DNA from: Marsupella aquatica
Lineage: Eukaryota > Marchantiophyta
Reading direction: 5' to 3'
Assembly (NCBI GenBank): GCA_973895155.1
Contig: OZ316898.1
Coordinates: 9,548,001-9,612,000, forward strand
DNA length: 64,000 bases
In this document: positions 25,935 to 35,067 of the stretch, piece after piece
Position numbering within the stretch: position 1 is the stretch's first letter
Layout of the letters: every line of letters begins with the position of its first letter
Notes under the pieces: model-generated
Database searches by the model: none
The model's input: only the letters and a program-made list of their open reading frames with translations
Told to the model about the DNA's origin: nothing
Position numbers and translations under genes: made by a program

Positions 25935-26011
25935 TTTAGTTACGGTCTAGAGGCTTCACTCTAGGCCGTAGGGCGTGAACAGTAGCTTCTGTTCGCGCTT
26001 TACTAGTAAGA
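25935..26011 (-). repeat. Helitron 5' terminus with two subterminal hairpins
   Basis: On the plus strand, GGTCTAGAG/CTCTAGGCC and then GCGTGAACAG/CTGTTCGCGC can each form a stem of 9-10 bp (one G-T pair each), followed by TTTACTAGTAAGA. The first stem is conserved, and even perfected, in the 213-bp derivative. Paired structures at a Helitron 5' end are not the textbook arrangement. Confidence 0.75.
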
Positions 26012-26173
26012 TGACATAATTGAATGAACAACATCATTTCCTGTCTGCCATTTCACACGTACCACGTACTACTCCTCCGCCCTGGCTTCTGCCCCCTGCC
26101 CCGCCGTGTGTGGAAGCAATTTCCACTACCGCACCTTGTTTTCCACATTGCCATTCAAGCAAACCCAATCTCT
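26012..26173. other. Spacer between Helitron and foldback element
   Basis: Starts with the host T of the Helitron target. No gene seen. Confidence 0.5.
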
Positions 26174-27304
26174 GGAGATATATGCTTGATGGGCCCCCTG
26201 TGAACCTTTCTTACTTGATGGGCCCCTAGGTAACTTTTTTAACCAAATAGGACCCTTCTTAATGACCAGTACACCTGTTCTTGTGTGGTGCCTACACCTG
26301 TCCTTGTGTGGTGCTTACTATGTACAGTGACTCCAGGCAAACTGCATGGCTGAACCGTGCGACCGACCCTGCATGGTCGACTGAGAAACCACGGAGTTTA
26401 TTCAGGAGAAACCGCGAAAAGTGACTGCCGCTGTCGAAACTCTGATTTGAAGACAATATGCATTGTCTTCAGATTCAATGGGTTAATGCCTGAAGACACA
26501 ATGGATTATGTCTTCCCGTGTTTCAAGGTTTAGGGTGTACCCCGACACCTTTGGGTTTGTCTTCTTTTGAAATTGTTTGTATGCATTGCACAAGGGAGTA
26601 TCACCATTTTTTGAGCACATTTGTCAATCATTTACGATTTTTGTTGTGGCGGTAGTGGGCAAATTTTGAACATTGAATTTGAATATTCTTTGTGGACATT
26701 TGGAGGTACCCTACACTGACGTTGACAGTCGCATATGAAAACATCGTGAAAAACATACCTAATGACTACCCCGCGATACGGTGAAAATTTGAACCCAAAA
26801 ACATAATCCATATTGTATTCAAGTCACATTTTGGGCAGCGGCGTTAGCTTTTGGCAGTTCTCCCACATCATCTCCGCGGTTTCACCTGTTTCTCCCACAT
26901 GTTTCTTTGACCATGCAGGGGGGCCTCCCACACGGTCCAATAGTCACAAAAACCCATACAAGCAAACCTAATGACTACCCCGTGATCGGTCAAATTTTGA
27001 ATCCGAAGACATAATGCATATTGTCTTCAAATCACAATTTTGACAACGACAATCACTTTTTGCGGTTTCTCCTGAATACTCTCCGTGGTTTCTTGGTCGA
27101 CCATGCAAGGTCAACCGCACAGTTCAACTGTGCAGTTTGCCTGGAGTCACTGTACATAGTAGGCACCACACAAGGACAGGTGCAGGCACCACACAAGAAC
27201 AGGTGTACTGGTCATTAAGAGAGGTCCTACTTGGTAAAAAACGTTACCTAGGGGCCCATCAGGTAAGAAAGGTTCACCAGGGGGCTCATCAAGCATATAT
27301 CTCC
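26174..27304. mobile_element. Foldback/MITE-like element with inverted arms of about 300 bp
   Basis: The left arm (about 26174-26481) and the right arm (about 26999-27304) are reverse complements over nearly their whole length with scattered mismatches. Both begin GGAGATATATGCTTGATG when read inward. The centre (26482-26998) is non-coding and holds a partial direct copy of the right-arm inner end (CCTAATGACTACCCCG at about 26759 and 26969). No transposase is present. I could not find a clear target-site duplication, so the superfamily is open (Mutator-like long-TIR element or foldback). Confidence 0.8.
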
Positions 27305-27843
27305 CCATTCAACTTTCCAAACCTCCTTCCACTTGCATTGCCCAAACCTCAAACCGAATCTCTGCCAAATGTCAACTTTTCGAACCTCCTTCCACTTGCA
27401 TTGCCCAAACCTAGTTCCCTCCAAATGCCACCAAGTACTTAGAACTATTGGTGGAGCATTCTTCACTGCCTTTGTAGACTATTGTTAACTTACCAAGATT
27501 TATCTGCAAATGATGCATGTATCATTCCTGCCTCTATTGAAGATTGCAGGTTCACAGTAGTTACCTAGTCACAGCCTGCACGGATAGGAGGATAAATGAA
27601 GTGGTGCGGGCTGTGAACAAAGCTGGTTCATAGTAGTTACCAAGTCACTATACGGATAGCGGGATGAATGAAGTAGGTGTAGGCTGTGAAGCTTGATTTG
27701 CCATATGCTAGACCTTTGAGTGCTGGAGGAGACTAGAAAATGCAGTGACCGACCTCATTGCACTGGTAATCCTAGAGTAAAATTTTCAAAGTTGCGAAAA
27801 AATACAGCACGGTCCATTCAAATTTGTGCTGCCGCATTGCAAA
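27305..27843. other. Intergenic sequence with short direct repeats
   Basis: Holds two near-identical copies of a 33-bp segment (CCTCCTTCCACTTGCATTGC, around 27320 and 27385), plus an unrelated duplicated GTTCA.AGTAGTTACC.AGTCAC segment at 27551 and 27627. No gene recognised. Confidence 0.55.
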
Positions 27844-30105
27844 TTACCCACACGTAGAAGCAGCATTGCTTGTGAATGACAGTATACGTGGAGGATCAAT
27901 GTAAACAAGTATATAACATGCAATCCACATTTGCAAAACTCGACAGGCTTGGGCACACGTGACCACAATTGGAAAGAGTCCAAGTCCACTTGACATTATT
28001 TTACTGTCTTTGCGGCTGCGTGTCTTTCGGGCGTCATGTTCAGACTCAGCTGGATTGCCTGAACCTTTGCTACATTCAGGTACAACATTTTGATATTGCC
28101 CCGGGCTTCTCGACTGCTCTCTATATTGAACCCCCACCTTTGCTTTTCGTGGAGTAAACCTGGTGGGAGGCGCTGGTTCTCCACCGTTGGATTTTCTTTT
28201 TGTGCCACATGAAGCAAGGACCATAGGAACGGAGGGACCCGACACTACTTTCGTGAGGACCACATCATCAACTTCAGTGGGCTGGGTCACCCCACTTGGC
28301 GAATGCGGCTTGGGCACATACGATCGTGGAGAGGGCAGAGCCAATACGGGAGTGAGTAGACAGGGTGCGTTGGGAAGAGGGGGCGGATGACTTGGCCGGG
28401 GACTTGGCACATCCTTACGGGCTGGTGGTGGTGGCAGAGCAAGAACCGAAGGGTTGGGTTCAGGCATGGGGCTGACATGTAAGACAGGACTCTGCATGTC
28501 AGTTGGGTGGGGGGACGGAGTGGAAGACCTCCACATAGCCAATCTTTTGTTGGCAACCTGACAATAATTGACGATGACAAAGTGAGTTACAAAGCGAGTG
28601 ACAGAGTGAGTTACAGTAACAGAAAATGATTAACATTGTAAACTCATAGAAGTTATTTACTTAATACGAGAAATCCCTAATCTGGATGAACACCGTAATT
28701 CCTGCCATAATCATGCACATTGTAATAAAACACTACTTTAAGACATGTAAACTGTGGCAAGGGAAGTACCTGATTCTTTGTTCGCGCCATAAACCCTGAC
28801 ACCTGCAAGTGATTTCGTGCAATCATAGTACGTGCTTAGTAAAATTTCAGGAAATGAATAACAATGTACGTTCCAGTTATTCAATTTTGCATGGAGTCGA
28901 ACAATGATGGTATACAGTTCCAGGCAAATACATATGTGCCAGACAATTGATTCATGGCAAAACCGAGTGAGTTCTAGGCATACAATAAAATGTAAGGAAT
29001 GCAGCAAAAGCGGATGAAAGGAACGGTGAACAGTATGCAGGACACCGTGTTTGAGATAAATATTTGTATGCTGCAAATTTAGGTATACAATAGTCCTGCC
29101 ACTCGAACAATGAGTGTTCATTCAGGAGCTTGCCAGAGACAAAGTTCCTTCGAAAAGGAAGTTCCTTCCAAAACGACTAAGTTAATCAAACGCTAAACTC
29201 ATTCTAGAACTACCAGTTGCACCCAGAGTGCACATCCAATGATGAACTGAAAACTTCTGCTAGGCATCGGACAATGGATGACATTGTGCCTTGGGTTTCT
29301 GAAAAGTCATCATCGTCACCGCCTTCCTCCTATACCGCCTGTGAGGAGTCTCCTGTGGTCGAAGTCGGTGTGGTGTGCGATGCTGCCTGGGTTTCGCTTA
29401 TAGGTGATTGTGCGGTCACCATGGATGGGGTACTGTTGTTTTTTGTTGCAGGGGAGGAATCTACAACTCCCGAAGCAAGTGGAACAAACCTGGGGCCATT
29501 GGAACATGGTAAACGTGGAGGGTGTGCCCTGCGTGGAGCTCTGGAGCTGAGCCGTGTCACAGGCGCTGTAGGGGTTCGAGTTTGAGTCCAAAGATGGGAT
29601 TGTGGCAGGGTACTAGTTGATGCTACAAGGTCCAACTCATTGATGGACAGTATACCACGATTCATCCGAAAAACAACATTGCAAAGGGGCGCACCCTTCA
29701 CCGCATCATGGATTAACTGGAACTGATCCAGTGGATCCATACAGGCTAATGCAGCTGCGGACAGGCCCAACAAATTTTGTGCTGCATCCCAAATAGCGGC
29801 CCGCAAAGCTGGCTTCCCTAGTTAGGTTCTAGTGAACCATCGGTTAACAACAACTCGAACCGGAAGAACTTGCTATATGTCCCATTCTGCAACGCATCAT
29901 GCTTGCAATGCTTCTGCCTTGGACCTTCTATTAAAATTTTGCACAACCCTCTTGGAATGACCTCTATACAACCTCGATATAGGAACTTTTTTGGAAAAGG
30001 ATTTGGGGCAATGAAATTGAAAACAACAACACTACATGGACCTATGTACCCTGTCTCCTCCCTCATCACAGCTGCTTGCACATCAAACAGAGTTGGCATC
30101 GACAT
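27844..30105 (-). pseudogene. Possible RPA1-like OB-fold single-strand-DNA-binding protein with proline-rich tail, frameshifted
   Basis: Modelled from ATG 30105. The first segment (30105-29820) has spaced Cys/His (GPCS, RGC, GLC, KHCKH) followed by YSKFFRFELLLTDG. After a one-base shift near 29815 comes ALRAAIWDAAQNLLGLSA and NVVFRMNRG..SINELDLVA. This order (zinc-ribbon-like, strand, D-G, IWD.A...LG.SA) resembles the C-terminal OB fold of RPA1. A plausible phase-0 intron (donor GCG|GTATAG after 29336, acceptor TCAG before 28557; 778 bp) links to a proline-rich basic segment (VANKRLAMWRSS... to PRKAKVGVQYREQ). The 3' end is uncertain. The homology is inferred from pattern only; the frameshift suggests a decayed copy or an assembly error. 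Confidence 0.4.
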
Positions 30106-30931
30106 TGAATTTCTCTTACCGGTTCGCGCTATGAACCCTTCAGATGAGACTTGAAAATGCCTAGTTCTCTGCGCAATTCAAACAGCGTTTAAGTGAATAC
30201 TAACTCACCCTGCAAAAATACCTGAACATTGGAAGCGCATCGTGAGGGAATGGTTTGTAATGCAAACACTAACCAGATGCGCATGGACCTCGAATGTCGG
30301 CTGCCAAAACGTTGATTTGCAGAGTATGCAATAGGGCTTGCACTATCCTCAAAAAGGGTCGCGCGGGAAGGAATGTTCTGGACTCCAATTGCCTTCTTAG
30401 GTATTGCATCCCTTCAACTCGTACCCCTGGAATACAGTCCCTTTTGCATACATCGCGATGGAGTGTAAATCCAGGCGACCCAAGAGGGGGATTTTAGCAC
30501 CGGTGCAATCGGGGGTGCGGGCCCGGGACGGGTTTTCATTTCAATAGGGACAGTTTGGGGCATGCTTTGGGGACAGGTGCGGGAGTGCCATGGCCGATAA
30601 GGGACATGCTGCCCGAATAGTGTACGGACTGCCCAAAACCGTGAAGTGATGTAACCGCGACATTCAACACTATAATACCCTGTAAACCCTCCCTCTCGCC
30701 TCATTAATGTGCATCGATATTTGGAATTGCGCTGAATATCACTAATGAGGAGGATCAAGAATGATGCGTCTCCCTCCATTTTTTGAAGTGGCTTGATTAT
30801 TTCCCTTGTCACAGAAAATGGTATATTTCGGAAGACTATCCCCATAAAAGTGACCTGAACTTGTATTAGGGATGGGAAGACTATCCCATCCCTATAAAAA
30901 GTGACCTAAACCCCGACCTAGCCTTATGCTA
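30106..30931. other. Upstream of the OB-fold gene; possible broken coding sequence on the minus strand
   Basis: A minus-strand frame at 30845-30414 (starting MGIVFRNIPFSVTREI) and a shifted continuation at about 30480-30285 (VEGMQYLRRQLESRTFLPAR) look more protein-like than the surroundings. I do not recognise them. They could be 5' exons of the neighbouring OB-fold gene or a separate relic. Confidence 0.3.
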
Positions 30932-31110
30932 CATTTTTTAATAGGTAGATTTTAAATCTAATCTGGCCGGGCCTTGTATTATAGTTTTTAATAGGTAGAT
31001 TTTAAATCTAAAGTGGTCTGCCCTGGTATTTATAGTTTTTAATAGGTAGATTTTAAATCTAAAGTGGCCTGACCTTGTATTATAGTTTTTAATAGGTAGA
31101 CTTAAAATCC
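30932..31110. repeat. Minisatellite, about four copies of a 50-bp unit
   Basis: Units contain TTTTTAATAGGTAGATTTTAA; the word ATAGGTAGA starts at 30941, 30991, 31042 and 31092. Each of the first three units includes the near-palindrome TAGATTTTAAATCTA. Confidence 0.95.
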
Positions 31111-31639
31111 AACCCACTAGTGTGACTCTGGTGAGTGAATAGGAGGTTCCGGGTTATGAGCCAACAACGGTGACAGCAGGAGTGACATGGGCAAATAATA
31201 TATTTAAGGACAGTCACAGAATTGTCCAAAATTCATAAGTGCAGCGCGCGCATGTGGAATTTCCTTTTATTTATTCAGCTATCTCAAATAGGAAGTAAAC
31301 GGCAGGCCCCAGCAAGATCTTGTCAAATCATTGGGTCCCAGGCAGGTATCCATTTGTTGTGCCTAGTAAGGGAGAACAAATTAAATCTGCCACAAAAGAA
31401 TAATAATTTAGAAAATATTACACGTACTAGCTAGGTATCATAGAGCACAGATCCTTTTCAAAGACAGTTCTTTTGTTTGTACCTCTTCATAGGAAATGAT
31501 GAAGAACACTTAGTAGACTCTCCCCACCCCAATCGTGACAGGGACCCACACCAGGAGGGAGAGAAGGTAAAACAGGGCCACAAAATAGAAAATGGCTATC
31601 CACAAAATACATTCCACCCACACACATATACCTGTGTGA
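31111..31639. other. Intergenic sequence
   Basis: No gene or repeat recognised. Confidence 0.5.
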
Positions 31640-31716
31640 AGAGAGGATCAAACCTGTGACCTTTCAGATTGAGGTTCATCCCCTAGCCAAGTGACCTAAG
31701 CCACTTGGTTCCTTTT
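31640..31716 (-). mobile_element. tRNA-derived SINE head (fragment)
   Basis: Minus strand reads a Pol III A-box-like TGGCTTAGGTCACTT (31703-31689) and a B-box-like GGTTTGATCCT (31654-31644) about 35-45 nt later. Its sequence aligns with the SINE head at about 62490-62560. Confidence 0.5.
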
Positions 31717-32853
31717 CAAAGGTCTTATGGAGGTCATTGTTTGGGTGTGAGTTCCTAGAGCCTTGCTAACATGAAAATGGATCTATTAAAAGTGTAAACG
31801 ATGCTGGTTAGATTTTGGTGTATGGAGTTAATTCCAATCCAAAGCCTCTCATGGTGCCGCCATAGAATTTTGGATTTGCTTAGATGGGACCGATGCCTCA
31901 TCTAATGGCTATAGACAGGTACTCTTCACAGCCTGCGGTGCAAAGTGAAGCCTATGTAAGCTGGGATGTAATTCTTGTCAGACAGGAAGAAACACTATGG
32001 GTGTGTGTTATCTTTTGTACTAGGTGGTTATCATTTCCATAACCTGGAAAATTTATGGAGTAATTTTTTTAACCCGGTAATTTTTTTTCATGACAATATT
32101 ACTTATGATAATGATGGAGGCCACGGTTAGTAATCCCAAACCAAAAAGTCATTACCCTATACATAATTGAAATGGGGTGTGCTGATGGAGGGTTGAGGAT
32201 GGGTGGAGGGTTGAGGATGAGTCTCAGAATATACTGACCCTCTATTTATGTTCAAAGATCAAACGGGCCCTTCCCGGGACACTTAGTCTAGCTGGCGTTT
32301 TGGAGCACTCTCTGATTAATATCATGTTCTCACTGAGCTCACCATACGAATCACAAGATTTATTCAGGCACAGGGAGCTAAGAACTCGGACATTAGCGAA
32401 GAAGATGGAGAAGAAAATGAATACGATCATTAGTACCAAAGTCCAATATTGGGCCACCTTAATGTCTGAGCGATGCATAAGCTCAAATGGGAGCTCACTC
32501 GGAACCTGATCGACTATTTAACTCACTTGAGGAGCGAGAATAGCACTCAGCCGAGTGACAAATCCTGCAGGCTTTATATCAGACATTAGAATTTGTCCTT
32601 CGGACTGTGCCTTCCAAATGACAAACAGCCTCCTAGACAGGATGTATGAAATGCTTCCTATCTACGCATTCATTCAAATTTGCTCGACAGACAAGATCAA
32701 GTTCTAGCACGGAGAATACTCCAGAATTTCTCGTTCCGGCAAAATCTCTTCGTGCATAAAACATGAAACTAAACTATATATAAACGATATAAAATTAACA
32801 CTAGGGACTCCATAACTGCACCCGAGATTGGACTCAAAAGTGTGGTTGCTTTA
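31717..32853. other. 3' flank of the ectodomain-only gene
   Basis: No kinase sequence occurs in this 1.1 kb downstream of the ectodomain-only gene. A 78-codon minus-strand frame (32478-32242) has one strongly hydrophobic stretch (TLVLMIVFIFFSIFFANV) that could encode a membrane helix. I find no supporting splice sites or homology to the RLK helices. Confidence 0.4.
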
Positions 32854-34176
32854 TCAAGTCGTGTATCCAGCAGGTGACAGAAGCGCAACCTCATCGATCA
32901 TAGGCCCGCAAGAGTCATTGAAGTTAAGGCTGCTAAATGAAATTGATGTAACGTTTGTCAAAGCCCAGAAGGTAACAGTGTGAAACTGCCATAGACTTCC
33001 TATGTTGATGCTGTTTGAGCTTGACACATTCATGGTGAAGGTCTGTTGTAACTCAGGTCCGGCATTCGGTACTCCTGCTGTGACGTTGACAACTGTAGAA
33101 CTCGCGTTAGTTACCCGCACCATCAACCGAGCTTCGTCGTACGTTGGGCTGCATTGCCATGTTGGCCGGGATTCTATGTACAACTGTGGGGGAAACCCAT
33201 TGAAGTAGAAGGAGAGAAGGTATTGACTTCCCACCTCCGTTGCAATCGTTTGACTGACCTGACCCCAGTGATCAGCGTCTGAGTGAGTATTCAAATGAAC
33301 GCTGTATGATCCTTCAGCAGGTGCAAGCAACCCAGATTTCACATAATCAATGGGGCCATAGTCAATGACCCACCCACAGAGGGAGAAGTAGCTGGGTGTC
33401 GCTTGGGTCCAGTCGTTCCAAGCAATATTAGATCCGGCTTGAATTGTGCTTCTTTCGAAACCTCCGTTGACAATTTTACCAAGAGACGAATTGGCGACCT
33501 TGAGCAACCCCTCGACCGTGAACCTGTTAGTAAATCTGTCAATCAAGTTCCTCCCGGACAGAAATGTGAACTCAGAAGTATACGAATAGCCTGGAACTGG
33601 GACGCCCGAGAGGGATGAGTTGAGAGTGATATCGAATTCATAAACTTGACTTGTAGGATTCGTCTCCTTGTTTGGCAGTTCTCCCACCATAAACAACTGC
33701 TCCCCTTGTGGCCTTGGCAATGCGCTGATCACACGGCTGCCACTCCTTCTCCACTGTTGACTAAGTGCAGAAGAATCGCAAGGGCGCAATTTCAGTACAC
33801 CCAGAGAATCCCAAGTGACAGCATCGATGCAAAGAACCTGAGTCAGATTTCCGAAAACGATGGTTTGTGAAGGTTCGTGGTAAGCCCACATCTCGTTATG
33901 TTGAACTCCATCGCACCTGTAGGTGCCAATTGTGAGGTTCCAGAAAGGGCCGTTTGCTAGATCTGCAGCAGTTCGAGTATAGCGAGTGTCATATGTCAAC
34001 CCGTTAATGCAGTACGTGCAGTAAGGTTCAGAACCAGGACTGTAGGTGCCACTGGCAAGCCACCCGAAGTCGTAGTCTTCGGGGTTGGAGCTGTAGTTCC
34101 AGACCGCTTGGACGCGCGAAGGCAGCAAGGAATTGCATGTCCACGTGAGCACCAGCACCATCCAAAACATCGTCAT
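32854..34176 (-). CDS. Ectodomain-only paralogue (R-type lectin-like plus DUF642), no membrane helix or kinase
   Basis: 440 aa from ATG 34176 (a second in-frame ATG is at 34170), starting with a signal peptide (MFWMVLVLTWTCNSLL). It then has the same ectodomain as the receptor kinases: WNYSSNPEDYDFGW, R-type segment with SQQWRRSGSRVISAL, DUF642 from KIVNGGFERST to CGPMIDEVALL. The frame closes eight residues after the DUF642 domain (SPAGYTT, TGA) where the others continue into the membrane helix and kinase. The ectodomain reads without any internal stop or frameshift. It may be a secreted receptor-like protein or decoy, or a gene that lost its 3' half recently. Confidence 0.75.
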   Translation of the reverse strand: MTMFWMVLVLTWTCNSLLPSRVQAVWNYSSNPEDYDFGWLASGTYSPGSEPYCTYCINGLTYDTRYTRTAADLANGPFWNLTIGTYRCDGVQHNEMWAYHEPSQTIVFGNLTQVLCIDAVTWDSLGVLKLRPCDSSALSQQWRRSGSRVISALPRPQGEQLFMVGELPNKETNPTSQVYEFDITLNSSLSGVPVPGYSYTSEFTFLSGRNLIDRFTNRFTVEGLLKVANSSLGKIVNGGFERSTIQAGSNIAWNDWTQATPSYFSLCGWVIDYGPIDYVKSGLLAPAEGSYSVHLNTHSDADHWGQVSQTIATEVGSQYLLSFYFNGFPPQLYIESRPTWQCSPTYDEARLMVRVTNASSTVVNVTAGVPNAGPELQQTFTMNVSSSNSINIGSLWQFHTVTFWALTNVTSISFSSLNFNDSCGPMIDEVALLSPAGYTT

Positions 34177-34639
34177 GACATCTACAATCGGACCTTTCGT
34201 ATGATTGGGGTTGGCCAGTGTGCAATCGGCAAACGAACTCCAAGCTACAGAGTTGCTATTTCTATCTAAGTGTCGATCAGTGTCCCACCCCACAGTCCAC
34301 TCTGTCTGATTTGAGAGGCCGGGGCACTATTTGCCCATTCACGTATGGTAAGCCCTTGACGAAGCATAGCATTGACGAGTAAGACGATCCAAATGTGGAG
34401 TAAGTTGGTCTCAAGTCGAGATGTGCAAGATCACAACGACCAAAACTGCGTGGGCCATCGGAAACTACTCGGCAGTTAGTGGCTGCAATGTGGCAAGGAA
34501 AGTCGTGAGAATTTTTCCTGTTCATCTTGTTATCTATGCTGACTAGGTATGTAGCCTGACAATTCGCATTTCGTTTAGGGAAAATGGTCTCTCGGGATGG
34601 CCACTGTCTGAAGCGGACCAGTCACTCGGCGCTCAGCAT
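34177..34639. other. 5' flank of the ectodomain-only gene
   Basis: Presumed promoter and 5' UTR. The reading frame stays open upstream of the ATG but without a signal-peptide-like start, so I keep the ATG at 34176. Confidence 0.4.
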
Positions 34640-35067
34640 AATTTGTCAGAACTTAAAGCCGGGATAGACACAAACCTTTGAGAAAAAGCCAACTTAAAGC
34701 CGGGATAGACACAAATGTTTGAAAAAAAGCCCCTATGGACAAACACAACCTGAATGGACACAGAACAAACCTAAGATTGTGCTTGTATAATACACTTTTC
34801 ACTTGTGCTCCAATGGTGACCTGTAAGGAGCTGTTTGACTGGGAGTAGGAGATTTTTGGTTGTTTTTTCCCGTAGTCTGTCCAGCAGGAGCAATGGAGGA
34901 GGTTAAACGTACTTAACATAATGTCTTGGCTAGCTTCCTTTCATAAGACACCTGTAATCCATTTTGGGTGTCATTAGGGATTGGTGTTACACTGTCAACA
35001 GGCTATGTCCATCGGGGTTGTCCCTGCAAACATTTGTGTTTATCCCGGCTTTAAGTTCTAATTTGTC
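34640..35067. mobile_element. hAT-like MITE, 412 bp, with 8-bp target-site duplication
   Basis: The element lies at 34648-35059 between two copies of AATTTGTC (34640-34647 and 35060-35067). Terminal inverted repeats begin AGAACTTAAAGCCGGGATA at both ends and extend, with interruptions, to about 60 bp. The left end is tandemly duplicated (second copy of AACTTAAAGCCGGGATAGAC at about 34691). There is no coding sequence. The 8-bp duplication favours the hAT superfamily. Confidence 0.85.

Larger units (their letters stand above)
15305..26011 (-). mobile_element. Helitron, 10.7 kb, with both termini
   Basis: Rolling-circle transposon on the minus strand. Its 5' end begins TCTTACTAGTAAAG at 26011, close to the plant Helitron 5' consensus. 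Its 3' end is CTAG at 15305-15308, preceded (minus strand) by a hairpin CGTTC-AAA-GAACG 11 nt upstream. Host bases are A (15304) and T (26012), as expected for insertion into AT without target duplication. A 213-bp element at 40961-41173 shares both ends, which independently fixes the boundaries. It carries a RepHel gene (22862-16048) and about 3.1 kb of unassigned sequence at the 5' side. The gene is degenerate. Confidence 0.9.
22863..26011 (-). other. Helitron 5' region, no identified gene, internal repeats
   Basis: About 3.1 kb upstream of the first recognisable RepHel exon. It should hold the element promoter and 5' leader. It contains a 73-bp tandem duplication (24621-24766), a CTCTC microsatellite (about 24986-25014) and a GC-rich array around the words GCTCCCAC and CATCGCCAGATCC (about 25650-25830). 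A 200-residue open frame at 25275-25877 (-) resembles nothing I know and lies over these repeats. No RPA-like gene, common in plant Helitrons, is visible inside the borders. Confidence 0.6.

Noticed and set aside
29217-29585. Plus-strand frame of 122 codons
   Set aside because: Antisense shadow of the OB-fold/proline-rich coding segment.
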